The translations under genes were made by a program, and so were the position numbers. The notes under the pieces were generated by a model. The model made no database searches. It was not told where the DNA came from and worked only from the letters and a program-made list of their open reading frames with translations. Shown here piece after piece: positions 19,938-28,838 of a stretch of DNA of 64,000 bases. The stretch's first letter is position 1; every line of letters begins with the position of its first letter. Source of the stretch: Paraburkholderia sp. UYCP14C (lineage in GTDB: Bacteria; Pseudomonadota; Gammaproteobacteria; Burkholderiales; Burkholderiaceae); assembly GCF_004197395.1 (NCBI RefSeq), contig NZ_SELS01000001.1:1-64000 (forward strand). Reading direction: 5' to 3'.

Positions 19938-20549
19938 TCAGGCCGTTGGCCGGATCATCTGGAACATCTCGCCGATCTGCGCGTAGTCGGCGCGATAACC
20001 CGCGCGCATGATCGGCTGCGCGGCGTGCGTGTCGAACAGGCCGTCCTTCAGATACGCGTCGTCGATGTGCACGCCGACCACCTGGCCGAGCGACAGATAG
20101 TTGTCCATCGGCTTGCCGTCGACGTCATGCAGACGCACGATCTGCAGCAGCTTGCATTCGAGCGCGGCCGGCGATTCGGCCACGTGCGGCACCGCGACGT
20201 TGCGACCCGGCGCGGGCGTGAGGCCGGCCAGGGCGAACTCGTCGACGTGGGGCGCAACCGGCGCCGACGAGCGGTTCATCTGCTCGGCGAGCGGCCGGGT
20301 GGCGAGGTTCCACACGAACTCGCCGGTCGCCTCGATGTTGGCGAGGCTGTCCTTGCGGCCCTCGCTGCTAAAACCGATGATCGCCGGAAAGGTCGCGAAC
20401 GCGCCGAAAAAGCTGTACGGCGCGAGATTGAGCGTGCCTTCGGCATCGCGCGACGAAATCCAGCCGATCAGCCGCGGCGCGACGATCGCCTTGAAAGGAT
20501 CGTGCGGCAGGCCGTGACCGACGGCGGGATCGTAGAAGTAGTGGGACAT
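19938..20549 (-). CDS. Flavin reductase family (FMN-binding split-barrel) protein
   Basis: 203 residues from ATG at 20549 (MSHYFYDPAVGHGLPHDPFKAIVAPRLIGWIS). The family blocks are PRLIGWISSRDAEGTLNLAPYSFFGAF and the KDSLANIEATGEFVWNLAT segment, both typical of flavin-reductase-like proteins that bind FMN and support flavin-dependent chemistry. Partner and substrate are unknown. The ribosome-binding site is weak, and an 11-base tandem repeat (20560-20588) occupies the leader directly upstream. The cupin gene follows on the same strand. Confidence 0.9.
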   Translation of the reverse strand: MSHYFYDPAVGHGLPHDPFKAIVAPRLIGWISSRDAEGTLNLAPYSFFGAFATFPAIIGFSSEGRKDSLANIEATGEFVWNLATRPLAEQMNRSSAPVAPHVDEFALAGLTPAPGRNVAVPHVAESPAALECKLLQIVRLHDVDGKPMDNYLSLGQVVGVHIDDAYLKDGLFDTHAAQPIMRAGYRADYAQIGEMFQMIRPTA

Positions 20550-20559
20550 GACGTGGCTC

Positions 20560-20588
20560 GGGGTTGACTTGGGGTTGACTTGGGGTTG
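20560..20588. repeat. 11-base tandem repeat in the flavin reductase leader
   Basis: Unit GGGGTTGACTT occurs twice in full (20560-20570 and 20571-20581) and a third time as GGGGTTG (20582-20588). It begins 11 bases upstream of the start codon of the minus-strand flavin reductase gene. Confidence 0.9.
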
Positions 20589-20670
20589 TCTCGGGTTCGC
20601 TTGTGACCCGTGTGACGGATAGCGCAACAAGCGGCCGGGAAGCAGGCACGGAGGGGCTACTTATACCGCA

Positions 20671-21597
20671 CTATCCGCGCCCGATCACGCGCTTGCGGCC
20701 TTCCTTGACGCGCGCGACGCGCGCTTCGTCCCAGTCATGAAAACCCGCGCCGCTGCGCTCGCCGACACGCCCCGCGTCGACCTGCGCGCGCAGCAGATCG
20801 ATCACGCCCTCGTCCTTGGCGAGATGCGGCATCAGATGCGACGCGATGTCGACGAAGGTGTCGAGTCCGCCCATGTCCGCGCCCTCGAACGGTCCGACGA
20901 TGCCCCAACGGCGTCCCAGCGAAGCCTTCATCACACGATCGACGACCTCTGGCGTGGCCGCCCCCGAACGCACGATGTGCAACGCCTCGCGCAGCACCGC
21001 GAACTGCAGCCGATTGCCGACGAAGCCCGGAATCGCCTTCGCGAGCACGACCGGCTCCATGCCGATTGCGCTCATCAGCCCGGCGGTTTGCTGTACGACT
21101 TCGGGCGCGGTCTCGGTGCCCGGCACGACTTCGACGAGCGGAATCATGTGCGGCGGGTTCCAGAAATGCGCGATCACGAAGCGCTCTTTCGCGCGCAGCG
21201 GCGTGGCGAGCTGGTCGGGCGGAAAGCCGCTGGTATTGCTCGCGAGGATCGCATCGTCGGCGAGCAGGCCGGTCAGTGTCGCGTAAAGGCGATGCTTGAG
21301 ATCGAGCACCTCGGGAATCGCCTCGATCACGAAGCGCGCGTCTGCGACTGCGTCGAGTTGCGCATGCGTTTCGAGGCGCGCGAGCGCCGCCTGTTTGGCA
21401 GCATCATCGATACGGCCCGCGTCGACCAGCTCGTCGAGCACGGCTTGCGCTTTCGGCGCGACGCTCGCGAGCCGCGCCGGATCGACGTCGTGAACGATGG
21501 TCCGGTATCCATGCAACGCGGCCTGCGTCGCGATGCCGACACCCATCAGTCCGGTGCCCACCACCCCTATCGTGATGTCCCGCAGTGTCTTGTCCAC
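20671..21597 (-). CDS. 3-hydroxyacyl-CoA dehydrogenase family protein
   Basis: 308 residues from a GTG at 21597, preceded by GGGAG; frame further upstream is unlike the family. The N-terminal Rossmann domain begins ITIGVVGTGLMGVGIATQAALHGY (GxGxMGxGIA NAD-binding motif). The catalytic region has ASNTSGFPPDQLA and FVIAHFWNPPHMIPLVEVVPG, where the His-Phe-x-x-Pro motif holds the catalytic His. The C-terminal 3HCDH domain has IPGFVGNRLQFAVLREALHIV. The single-domain length fits beta-hydroxyacyl-CoA, L-carnitine or similar hydroxyacid dehydrogenases; the exact substrate cannot be told. It stands alone, 121 bases upstream of the flavin reductase gene on the same strand. Confidence 0.92.
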   Translation of the reverse strand: MDKTLRDITIGVVGTGLMGVGIATQAALHGYRTIVHDVDPARLASVAPKAQAVLDELVDAGRIDDAAKQAALARLETHAQLDAVADARFVIEAIPEVLDLKHRLYATLTGLLADDAILASNTSGFPPDQLATPLRAKERFVIAHFWNPPHMIPLVEVVPGTETAPEVVQQTAGLMSAIGMEPVVLAKAIPGFVGNRLQFAVLREALHIVRSGAATPEVVDRVMKASLGRRWGIVGPFEGADMGGLDTFVDIASHLMPHLAKDEGVIDLLRAQVDAGRVGERSGAGFHDWDEARVARVKEGRKRVIGRG

Positions 21598-21683
21598 ACG
21601 CGCTCCCGCTGCCGTCAATGAAAGCCCTGAAGCATAGCGCAGCACGCGCAACACCACGGTCGGACTCTTAAGCCCAGATGCGA

Positions 21684-21720
21684 CGAAGCCGGCCTTCCCC
21701 TGGAGGGAAGACCGGCTTCG
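21684..21720 (-). terminator. Long hairpin downstream of a small periplasmic gene
   Basis: Inverted repeat CGAAGCCGG-C-CTTCCC (21684-21699) and GGGAAG-A-CCGGCTTCG (21705-21720) with a five-base loop and one mismatch. It lies 40 bases after the stop of the 103-residue gene on the minus strand. There is no T-run on either strand, so it may be a processing or stability hairpin rather than a true intrinsic terminator. Confidence 0.5.
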
Positions 21721-21759
21721 TGGACTCACGCGGCGTGTTGCGGCGCCGTCAGGCGCGCA

Positions 21760-22071
21760 TTAGTAGCGCGGGGGCGGGCGGTGATCGTCGCGACCGTCGC
21801 CGTGGTGGTGCGGATCATAGTCACGCGGATGATGGCGCATCCACTCGTCGTGCTCCCAGTAGCGGTGGCCGTCCCAGTAACGCTCGCCGTGCCAGCCGAT
21901 ATTGATCGACACGCCGACCGGCGTCATGTGCGGTTGACCGTACACGACCGGACCCGGGCCGTGCTCGACGATCACGCGCTCTTGCGCGGATGCGCTACCG
22001 GCCGCGATGAGTGCGCCGCCCGCGAGCAGCGTTGCGATAAGCGTGCGCGATGCCTTGCCGATGTTTTTCAT
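21760..22071 (-). CDS. Small His/Asp-rich periplasmic protein
   Basis: 103 residues from ATG at 22071, with a strong GGGAGG site upstream. A signal peptide covers residues 1-29 with a likely cut at ASA|QE. The mature 74 residues begin ERVIVEHGPGPVVYGQ and end in a His/Arg/Asp/Tyr-rich region (WHGERYWDGHRYW, then HHPRDYDPHHHGDG). Similar short exported proteins are common in Burkholderia without assigned function. The many His and Asp residues could bind divalent metal, but this is only a guess from composition. Confidence 0.8.
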   Translation of the reverse strand: MKNIGKASRTLIATLLAGGALIAAGSASAQERVIVEHGPGPVVYGQPHMTPVGVSINIGWHGERYWDGHRYWEHDEWMRHHPRDYDPHHHGDGRDDHRPPPRY

Positions 22072-22453
22072 GATGACCTCCCGTCAAAGTTTTATTCCAG
22101 GCCAGCGTCCGTGTTTGTTCGGGTCGGGCGATTCGCTTCATTCGCTTCGCTCGTGAGCCGAACCAGACGCCGTACGCTTGAGACCCACTTTAGCGGCCCG
22201 AATCGCATGAAGACGTGAGCACTTGTAAGGGCTCATTTCATAGATGGGGACGGATGATAGCCGCGCGATTTCGCTTTCGAGCTTCGTTCAACAAGGCTTA
22301 CGAAGCGACGCTCCGGTTCGACTCGCTGAATCAGCGCGAAAGCTGGTTACATTCATTTCGGGCCCGAAATATTTCGGAAGGAGTCGGGCGGGTGCTCGGT
22401 CTAGTGGTAATACAGCCCGTTTCGCCGCAATGGTGCGCCGCGATAGCCGCGCC
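22072..22453. other. Intergenic region, no supported gene
   Basis: 382 bases between the start of the periplasmic protein gene and a minus-strand terminator. Small open frames occur but lack a ribosome-binding site and protein-like composition. Around 22394-22420 the sequence GGTCTAGTGGTAATACAGCC looks superficially like a tRNA D-arm, but no acceptor or T-arm can be built. Confidence 0.5.
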
Positions 22454-22495
22454 AAAAAACAAAAAGCCACGATTCGCATTCCGCGAATAGTGGCT
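22454..22495 (-). terminator. Intrinsic terminator of the 52-residue protein gene
   Basis: Hairpin AGCCAC-G-ATTCGC / GCGAAT-A-GTGGCT (22465-22477 and 22483-22495). Read on the minus strand it is followed by TTTTTGTTTTTT. It lies 69 bases after the small gene's stop. Confidence 0.88.
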
Positions 22496-22563
22496 CAATG
22501 AACAGCGCACCCGAGGTGCGCGCCCCGGCGCGTTGTGGCGCGCCCTGGACGGTGCGGCTGGAG

Positions 22564-22722
22564 TTAGTCGCTCAGCTTGATGCCGAACAGCGTCGACTGC
22601 GCGCGGCGCACACGCTCCGCTTCACGCGCACGCGCTGCGTACGAGTAGTCCGAATCCAGCGGCAGGTGGGGCGACGCAAAGAGGTCGCTGACCTTTTGGA
22701 ACAGTGCAAAGATGTAGCTCAT
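22564..22722 (-). CDS. Small conserved-looking 52-residue protein
   Basis: Read directly from the minus strand: ATG at 22722, stop TAA at 22564, 52 codons. The product begins MSYIFALFQKVSDLFASPHL and ends QSTLFGIKLSD, with an Arg/Glu/Ala-rich amphipathic middle (AARAREAERVRRAQ). GGGAG lies six bases before the start, an operator-like duplicated palindrome sits 28-68 bases upstream, and an intrinsic terminator follows, so it has the full anatomy of an independent gene. I do not recognise the family. The N-terminal 16 residues could form a short membrane-associated helix. Confidence 0.78.
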   Translation of the reverse strand: MSYIFALFQKVSDLFASPHLPLDSDYSYAARAREAERVRRAQSTLFGIKLSD

Positions 22723-22749
22723 GGCGACTCCCGGTTAGTGACTGCATTG

Positions 22750-22790
22750 CTAGGGTTTTCCCTTAGCCATGATTCTAGGGTTTTCCCTAG
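22750..22790. promoter_or_regulatory. Duplicated CTAGGG-TTTT-CCCTAG operator-like sites
   Basis: Two copies of CTAGGGTTTTCCCT start at 22750 and 22775, a 25-base spacing. The second copy has complete six-base arms (CTAGGG at 22775-22780, CCCTAG at 22785-22790). They lie in the leader/promoter zone of the 52-residue protein gene. A related GGGGTTTTCCCTGG occurs at 32721-32734 upstream of the IclR gene. The binding protein is unknown. Confidence 0.65.
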
Positions 22791-22884
22791 GAAAAAGCTA
22801 GTGCAATGCAGCAATTTTTCGGTGTGGCGCCTTGTCGCATTCTCTTGGGACCGTCGCACGTTGTATCGCGACAACGTCCCCGAT

Positions 22885-24270
22885 TTAGCGATTGGGCGGC
22901 CGGCCACTGTGCGGAGTGCGAGCGTGTCTCGCATGCGCCGGCGTCGCGCCGGTCTGTAGGGGCGCCGTGGGGAGCGTCGCTTGGGTCGTCGCGGCGGGCA
23001 CCGACGCAGCGTTCGCCGTCGCGGCCATCGCCGTATGCGCGTCGAGCAGGCTCACCATCGCCGCCTGCTGGTTCTGCATCATCTGTTCGATCCGCTGTTG
23101 CTGGGCCGTCGTCTCCCGCGTGAGGCGCATCAGCAGCAGCGTCTGCGCGATGCCGATCGCGACGGTCACCAGCAGCGCACCGACCACGATCGACAGCATC
23201 CATTTCACCCGCCGCGAATGATCGGTCGCGGCGCGGCGTTGATCGGCGATCACGCCGTAGAGCGCATCGACGGTATCGGCGAACGCCGTGGCGCGCGCAC
23301 GGTCGAGTTCCGGCTCCGAGCGCAGCGCAGCGGCGGCCCCGTCGGTGCGGCGCGCGTCACGCCACGAAGCGGCGAATCCGGCGGGATTGTCTGCAGATGC
23401 GGGGCGGGGTGTCGTCAAGGGCGCGGTGGTGGCGGGCTTGTCGTCCTGTTTTGCGGTCACAGCCTCCGGCGACGCGGACGGCGTACGCGTCGCGGACTCA
23501 CTGGCGGACTGGGTCGCGCTACTGCCGTCGGTCAAAGCGGAAGTTGCAGGCGAAGCCGGAGTTGCAGGCGAAGCCGGAGTTACCGCCGCGGCCGCATCGC
23601 GCGATGCCGTCGCGGCTTTCGCGAAGGTCGCGGCGAAACGCTGCTGCGGCTTGCCCGCGCCCACCGTCGCCGCCGACTCCGCTTCGGCCGCCTGGCGCAA
23701 TGCGGTCACGCTGCGCGCGACAGTCGCGGCGGCCATCGCCGAGCTGAGCGGCGCGGACGGCTCACGCGACATCGCCATGGGCTTGTCGTCGGGATTTGCT
23801 TCGGCGTTCGGCGCCGCATGGTCGGGAGCGTCGTTCGCGGGCGTGCTTGCGGGCGCATCCGTAGCCGCCAGCACCGGCTCGACGTCAAACCCGCTCAACT
23901 GCTCGTTCACCGGCATTGGCGCATCCAGCTTCGCTGCACGCGGTGCGCGGCGCGCAGTCTTGTCGAGCGCCACGGGTTCGTCGAATGCGCCGACCGCTTG
24001 CAACACCACGTCCGGCAATTCGAAGCCGTGCAGCGTGCCTTGGCGGAAGTCGATGTTCATCGCCTCGAGCGTCGCACGGGTCGGATCGTCGGGGAACAGG
24101 TCGAGGGTGCTGTCGTCGCGCGCGACGCCGCTCAGTTGCGCGAGGCGTTGCGCCGAGCGCGCTGCGCGCGCCAGCTTGTTTTCGGTTTCGGTAGAGACGG
24201 CGCCCTGGCGCTGCTTCTTCGAAGCGACGCGCCGGGGCCTGGACTGCGGGGATGCTGCGGAATCTGCCAT
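22885..24270 (-). CDS. Ala/Thr-rich protein with one C-terminal membrane helix, unknown function
   Basis: 461 residues from ATG at 24270. The N-terminal 100 residues are basic and then structured-looking (LARAARSAQRLAQLSGVARDD, LFPDDPTRATLEAMNIDFRQGTLHGFELPDVVL). A long Ala/Pro/Thr-rich disordered region follows, containing the repeat SPATPASPAT encoded by an 18-base DNA tandem repeat (23543-23578). Near residues 355-380 there is one strong membrane helix (WMLSIVVGALLVTVAIGIAQTLLL) and then a Gln/Met-rich coiled-coil-like segment (TAQQQRIEQMMQNQQAAM). I do not recognise a characterised family. The start has no clear ribosome-binding site, so the exact N-terminus is uncertain. Confidence 0.75.
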   Translation of the reverse strand: MADSAASPQSRPRRVASKKQRQGAVSTETENKLARAARSAQRLAQLSGVARDDSTLDLFPDDPTRATLEAMNIDFRQGTLHGFELPDVVLQAVGAFDEPVALDKTARRAPRAAKLDAPMPVNEQLSGFDVEPVLAATDAPASTPANDAPDHAAPNAEANPDDKPMAMSREPSAPLSSAMAAATVARSVTALRQAAEAESAATVGAGKPQQRFAATFAKAATASRDAAAAVTPASPATPASPATSALTDGSSATQSASESATRTPSASPEAVTAKQDDKPATTAPLTTPRPASADNPAGFAASWRDARRTDGAAAALRSEPELDRARATAFADTVDALYGVIADQRRAATDHSRRVKWMLSIVVGALLVTVAIGIAQTLLLMRLTRETTAQQQRIEQMMQNQQAAMVSLLDAHTAMAATANAASVPAATTQATLPTAPLQTGATPAHARHARTPHSGRPPNR

Positions 24271-24711
24271 AGAGGAAAAAGCGGTCGTCGCCGGGAACGG
24301 GGCGCCGGATGCCGCTCGTCATTGCCATTGGAATATTTAGAGCCAGCATTGTCGCATGGCGCTCCGCCCGCGCCGAAGCCATTCCCCGACGATTTGCGCG
24401 CTTTCGAGCCCCTTGCGTCTTTCACGACCTCGCATCGCCTTATTTGAAATCAGCGGCAGCGGTGGTTTAACGTGCGCGGCTGGAGTAGCACATTCCACGC
24501 GGCGCTTGCACCTGGCGCCTCTGATGCGCGTGCCACCCCTCGTAACCGTCGAGAATTTCAGCTGCTTGACCCAAGGTGTCAGCGCGAGGCGTTTGCTTTA
24601 TGCTAGCCCGCACACCACAGCGGTCTCGGCGAGCGTGATCATGAACCGCCGCCCTGAGCGCTGCCTCGATACAGATACATCGCGCACGTTGCGCACCCGA
24701 ACCAACCGACC
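24271..24711. other. Intergenic region between divergent genes, nothing identified
   Basis: 441 bases between the 461-residue protein gene and the AGE-family gene. It presumably holds both promoters. I see no hairpin, repeat, RNA gene or convincing coding frame. Confidence 0.5.
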
Positions 24712-25839
24712 ATGCCAAGCACGACCCTTCCCCCTGCTTCGACGACCACCGTCGCGACCGCGCTACGCGAGCACTTCGCGAGCGTGGTGTTGCCGATGTG
24801 GCGGGGGCCCGGCTTCAACCACGCGTTGCAGCTGCCCTACGAAGCGCTCGACGCCACCGGAGGCGAGACGCTGCCCCCGCAACGCTACCGGGCGATGGCG
24901 TGCGCGCGGCAGTTGTTCACGTTCGCGCAAGCGGGCGACATGGAACACGCGCGCGTGCTGTTCGAGTCGCTGACGCACACCTTTCGGGACGCCGAGCACG
25001 GCGGATGGTTCTACAGCGTCGACGCGCTCGGTGCGCCGCTCGACACGACCAAGGACCTCTACACGCACGCGTTCGTCGTGTTCGCGTGCGCGGAATATGC
25101 GCGGCGCTCAGACAACCACGACGCGCTGAAACTCGTGCACAGCACGACCGCGCTGATTCAGTCGAACTTCGCGGCCGACGGCGATCTGTTCAACGCCGCG
25201 CTCAACGTCGACTTTTCGAAGGTCATCGGCGCGCCGCTGCAAAATCCGCTGATGCACCTGACCGAAGCGTGGCTCGCCGCCTGCGAAGCAACCCGCGACA
25301 ACGTCTTCGGCGCCGCGTTGCGCCGGCTCGCTGGCGCGGTCGCGCGACACTTCGTGCATGCGCCGAGCGGCTGCATCGCCGAATTGCCGATCGGCGCGAG
25401 CGACAACCGTCTGGAGCCGGGACATCAGTTCGAGTGGTACTGGCTGGTCAGGCAGGCGGGCGCGCTGTTCGACGGCACGGGGCTCGCCGAAGCGCTGGCG
25501 CGCGCCTTCGCCTTCGCGCAGCGGCATGGCGTGGACCCGGACAACGGCGGCGTATGCGCATCGCTCGACGAGGCCGGCAATGTCAGCGACTCGACCCAGC
25601 GGATCTGGGCGCAGACGGAATACCTTCGCGCACTTGCCTGTCACGACGATCCGGCCGTGCGTGCGGCGCTGCCGCAACAGATCGCGCGTTTTCATCGATG
25701 CTTTTTGCATGAACACGGCTGGTTCGAATGCAAGACGTCGAGCGGGGACATCGCGCGCGCCGACATGCCGTCAACCACGCCTTATCATCTGGCCACCGCC
25801 TATGCTGCGTTGCCCGTGGACGCCGGATCGAGAGCATGA
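24712..25839 (+). CDS. AGE-family epimerase/isomerase
   Basis: 375 residues from ATG at 24712. N-acylglucosamine 2-epimerase family enzymes have an (alpha/alpha)6 barrel and isomerise hexoses or amino sugars. Recognisable blocks are LPMWRGPGFNHALQLPYEAL at the start, QRYRAMACARQLFTFAQAG, HGGWFYSVDALGAPLDTTKDLYTHAFVVFACAEYA, NPLMHLTEAWLAA, the LEPGHQFEWYWLVRQAGAL block with the catalytic His, and RIWAQTEYLRALA. The specific sugar (for example mannose, cellobiose or N-acetylglucosamine) cannot be told. No sugar operon surrounds it. Confidence 0.9.
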   Translation: MPSTTLPPASTTTVATALREHFASVVLPMWRGPGFNHALQLPYEALDATGGETLPPQRYRAMACARQLFTFAQAGDMEHARVLFESLTHTFRDAEHGGWFYSVDALGAPLDTTKDLYTHAFVVFACAEYARRSDNHDALKLVHSTTALIQSNFAADGDLFNAALNVDFSKVIGAPLQNPLMHLTEAWLAACEATRDNVFGAALRRLAGAVARHFVHAPSGCIAELPIGASDNRLEPGHQFEWYWLVRQAGALFDGTGLAEALARAFAFAQRHGVDPDNGGVCASLDEAGNVSDSTQRIWAQTEYLRALACHDDPAVRAALPQQIARFHRCFLHEHGWFECKTSSGDIARADMPSTTPYHLATAYAALPVDAGSRA

Positions 25840-26148
25840 ACTTGGCCGAATTTGGACAGCGATAGATGACGTTGACCGCCTGATCATCTCAATAAAGAGC
25901 AGCGCGCATGGACGAATATCCGTCGCCGCTTGGCGAGAGGAATTTAATACCGTTGGTAAACCCTGGCGGCAAAAAAGTTCTCGTCTGACCTTCTCAAAGC
26001 GCGAAAAAACATCAAAACCGGGGAATACCCGGATGCAGGTTGATTGGCGTCTGTCATAAAGACGTGATACAACTCTCCCCTCGCGCTCGCCGTTGCATTG
26101 GAGCAATTGCGGTCGCGATGCAATGCACAACATTTATTTGGATTAAAA
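25840..26148. other. AT-richer leader region upstream of the cold-shock gene
   Basis: 309 bases. A weak promoter candidate is TTGATT (26040-26045) with TGATAC (26065-26070), 19 bases apart. The roughly 75-base untranslated leader that would follow fits cold-shock genes, whose leaders regulate translation. No gene is seen. Confidence 0.4.
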
Positions 26149-26352
26149 ATGGCAACAGGTACTGTTAAGTGGTTTAACGATGCAAAGGGCTTCGGCTTCA
26201 TCACCCCGGACGACGGCGGCGAAGACCTGTTCGCACACTTCTCGGAAATCCAGTCTTCGGGCTTCAAGTCCCTGCAGGAAAACCAGAAAGTGTCGTTCGA
26301 AGTCAAGCAAGGCCCGAAGGGCAAGCAGGCAGCGAACATCCAGTCGATCTAA
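26149..26352 (+). CDS. Cold-shock protein, CspA family
   Basis: 67 residues from ATG at 26149, the standard length. The single cold-shock domain shows RNP1 KGFGFI (residues 13-18) and RNP2 LFAHF (27-31), the aromatic surface that binds single-stranded RNA and DNA. It acts as an RNA chaperone, and may be constitutive rather than cold-induced. It lies in its own transcription unit, between an AT-rich leader and a terminator. Confidence 0.97.
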   Translation: MATGTVKWFNDAKGFGFITPDDGGEDLFAHFSEIQSSGFKSLQENQKVSFEVKQGPKGKQAANIQSI

Positions 26353-26422
26353 GTACCGCAGGTACTTTGAGACAGACTTGGACGTCACGATAGGCGCCTC
26401 CACAGGCCCCTGCGTCTAATGC

Positions 26423-26458
26423 AAAATGGCTCGCTTTATGCGGGCCATTTTCTATTTT
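26423..26458 (+). terminator. Intrinsic terminator after the cold-shock gene
   Basis: Stem AAAATGGC/GCCATTTT (26423-26430 and 26444-26451) with internal GC pairs, followed by TCTATTTT. It may work in both directions, because the A-run gives a T-run on the minus strand for the converging MCP gene. Confidence 0.8.
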
Positions 26459-26484
26459 CTGCATCGTTTTTAAGCGTCAGCGCC

Positions 26485-28107
26485 TTAAAGCGCATGCATT
26501 CCGGTTAATGCCAATTCCGCGTTGGCTGCGAACACTGCCCCGTGCTGTTGCGTGCGCAACACACTTTCAGAAATTTCGAACACGGAAACCGCCTGCTTCA
26601 ACTGCTCGGTCTGCTGATGCAGCGAAGCGGCCGCCGCCGCGGCCTGCTCCACGAGCGCCGCGTTCTGCTGGGTCATCTCGTCCATCTGCACGACCGCCTG
26701 GTTCACCTGCTCGATGCCGGTGCTCTGCTCGAGCGACGACGCGCTGATTTCGGCCATCATCTGCGTGACGCGCGAGATCGACGCCGACACATGGCTCATC
26801 GCTTCACCGGCACGCTCGACGAGCGTCGAGCCGTCCTGAATCTCCGCGACCGACTCGCTGATCAGCGTCTTGATCTCCTTCGCCGACTGCGCGCTGCGTT
26901 GCGCGAGCCCGCGAACTTCGCCGGCCACGACCGCGAAGCCGCGGCCCTGCTCGCCCGCGCGCGCCGCCTCGACGGCTGCATTCAGCGCGAGGATGTTGGT
27001 CTGGAAAGCGATGCCGTCGATCACGGAGATGATCTCGGCGATCTTGTCCGAGCTCTGCGCGATGCCGCGCATCTTGTCGACCACCTGGTTGACGACTTCG
27101 CTGCCGCGCGACGTCGCGTCGAGCGCGGTCCCGGCGAGCGCGTTGGCTTCGCGCGCATGGTCGGCGTTCTGACGCACGGTCGCCGTGAGTTCTTCCATGC
27201 TCGACGCCGTTTCCTCGAGCGATGCCGCCTGGTTTTCGGTGCGCGCCGACAGATCGGCGTTGCCGGTCGCGATTTCGTTGGCGCCAAGATGGATCGAGTC
27301 GGCGGATTCGCGCACGCTCTTGACGGTGCGGGCGACGCTCGCCTGCATCGTCGCGAGGCCCGAGAACAGACGGCCGATTTCGTTGCTGCCGCGCGCGGCG
27401 ATCGGCTGATCGAGACGGCCTTGCGCGATGCGTTCGAAATGGCGGCCCGCTTCCTCGAGCGGTGCCACGACGCCGCGGCGCAACGCCGTATAGACGGCCA
27501 GCGTGCCGGCGACCAGCACCAGCAGAATCACCACGCTGACGATGCGAAACGCCGCCACGCGCGCATCGATCGAATCGAGCGACGCGCGGCTCGCGGCGTC
27601 GCCGAACTGCACGAAGTTGTGCACTTCCGTCAGATAGGCATCCTGAAACGACTGCGTAGGCTGATCGAGGAAGGCCTGGATATTGTTCGAGTCGAGATAC
27701 TGCACGAGCTCCGCGAGCGCGCCGTGCAGCGTCTTGTAACGGTCGGCGAGCGCGGTGGCGCGCGCGCTGTTTTCGTCGCTGGTCTTCTGCGCGCTCATGA
27801 AGGCCGCGAAAGACTGATCGGCGGCAACGAGCTGTTCGCGAGCGTGCTGCACGATGTCCGTGGGCTCGGTGCCGCCGCGCACCATGCGCGTGCCGGCGCG
27901 CGACAGGTTGATGCGCGCGTCCATCAGGCGCTGCGTCGTCTGGTTGACCGAGTCGACCTGCTTCAGCGCGATGTTCGACAGATCGCCGACGTCGTCGTGC
28001 GTGCGGGTCAGCGACCAGAACCCCAACCCTACCGTGACGAGCTGAAAGACGCAGAACGCGGCCAAAACACATAGCAGGCCGGATGCGACCTTGATCTTGC
28101 TGAACAT
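26485..28107 (-). CDS. Methyl-accepting chemotaxis protein with four-helix periplasmic domain
   Basis: 540 residues from ATG at 28107; a GTG three codons upstream has no better ribosome-binding site. The first membrane helix is at about residues 10-30. The periplasmic domain (31-187) is all-helical and resembles the Tar/Tsr-type ligand-binding bundle ([34 protein letters not shown]). The second helix is at 188-208, then HAMP ([22 protein letters not shown]) and the MCP hairpin with [20 protein letters not shown]. The C-terminus lacks the NWETF-type pentapeptide. The ligand is unknown. The gene converges on the cold-shock gene. Confidence 0.93.
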   Translation of the reverse strand: MFSKIKVASGLLCVLAAFCVFQLVTVGLGFWSLTRTHDDVGDLSNIALKQVDSVNQTTQRLMDARINLSRAGTRMVRGGTEPTDIVQHAREQLVAADQSFAAFMSAQKTSDENSARATALADRYKTLHGALAELVQYLDSNNIQAFLDQPTQSFQDAYLTEVHNFVQFGDAASRASLDSIDARVAAFRIVSVVILLVLVAGTLAVYTALRRGVVAPLEEAGRHFERIAQGRLDQPIAARGSNEIGRLFSGLATMQASVARTVKSVRESADSIHLGANEIATGNADLSARTENQAASLEETASSMEELTATVRQNADHAREANALAGTALDATSRGSEVVNQVVDKMRGIAQSSDKIAEIISVIDGIAFQTNILALNAAVEAARAGEQGRGFAVVAGEVRGLAQRSAQSAKEIKTLISESVAEIQDGSTLVERAGEAMSHVSASISRVTQMMAEISASSLEQSTGIEQVNQAVVQMDEMTQQNAALVEQAAAAAASLHQQTEQLKQAVSVFEISESVLRTQQHGAVFAANAELALTGMHAL

Positions 28108-28390
28108 CGTGGACACCTGGGAACAAAGGATGACGGGGGTTACACCAGGGTTAACGGCAGGCCGTTTGACGGCTTGAGACCAATTCCCGCAAAAAGCGCT
28201 CTACGTGCAGGTTTCATCGGCGATCGTCGCGATTGAGGTTGTTTTGCGCAACAATGCGGCGCTCGTCGCGAGGAATCACCTTGCGCAGCGCAGCGGCACT
28301 TCCTAGAGTGGGTAGGGACCGCGTGGCGCGCGCCGCGCGGATGCTCTGTTGCATCGATGCACTCCACCGACCCTGCACGAAGGAACCACG

Positions 28391-28825
28391 ATGACCGACC
28401 TACTCGACCGGGCGCGCGGCGCACTGCACGCCCAGCCGTTCAGCATGCTGCTAGGCGCGGAGCTGATGCACGCCGGCAGCGACGAGCTCACCCTGTGTCT
28501 GCCGATTCGCGACGAACTGCGGCAGCAGCATGGCTTCGTGCATGGCGGCGTCATCAGCTATCTCGCCGACAATGCGTTGACGTTCGCGGGCGCGCTGTCG
28601 CTCGGCCCGCGAGTCGTGACCGGTGAGTACAAGATCAACTATCTGCGCCCGGCGATGAAGGGCACGCTGATCGCGCGCGCGAACGTCGTCTATGCGGGCA
28701 GGCATCAGGCGACCTGCCAGTGCAGCGTGTTCGTGATGGAAGGCAATCGCGAGAAGCTGGTGGCGGTCGCGCAGGGGACCGTGAACAGGATTGGGGAGAA
28801 TGGGGAGCAGGAAGGGGGAAATTAA
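28391..28825 (+). CDS. PaaI-type hotdog thioesterase
   Basis: 144 residues from ATG at 28391, with AAGGAA at 28380-28385. The hotdog fold is recognised from QHGFVHGGVISYLADNALTFAGAL, where the HGG turn (51-53) and the Asp on the following helix (Asp60) are the catalytic region of PaaI/YbgC-like acyl-CoA thioesterases, and from the strand block VTGEYKINYLRPAMKGTLIARANVVYAGRH. It hydrolyses an acyl-CoA, probably aromatic or short-chain; the substrate is not defined. It is convergent with the fucose-type operon and shares the terminator region with it. Confidence 0.92.
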   Translation: MTDLLDRARGALHAQPFSMLLGAELMHAGSDELTLCLPIRDELRQQHGFVHGGVISYLADNALTFAGALSLGPRVVTGEYKINYLRPAMKGTLIARANVVYAGRHQATCQCSVFVMEGNREKLVAVAQGTVNRIGENGEQEGGN

Positions 28826-28838
28826 GGCCGCGTAGCAT

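Noticed and set aside
22394-22440. tRNA-like GGTCTAGTGGTAATACAG
   Set aside because: It resembles a D-arm only; no acceptor stem, anticodon arm or T-arm can be paired around it.
22215-22490. 91-codon open frame on the plus strand
   Set aside because: It has no ribosome-binding site, unlikely composition, and overlaps the terminator of the 52-residue gene.
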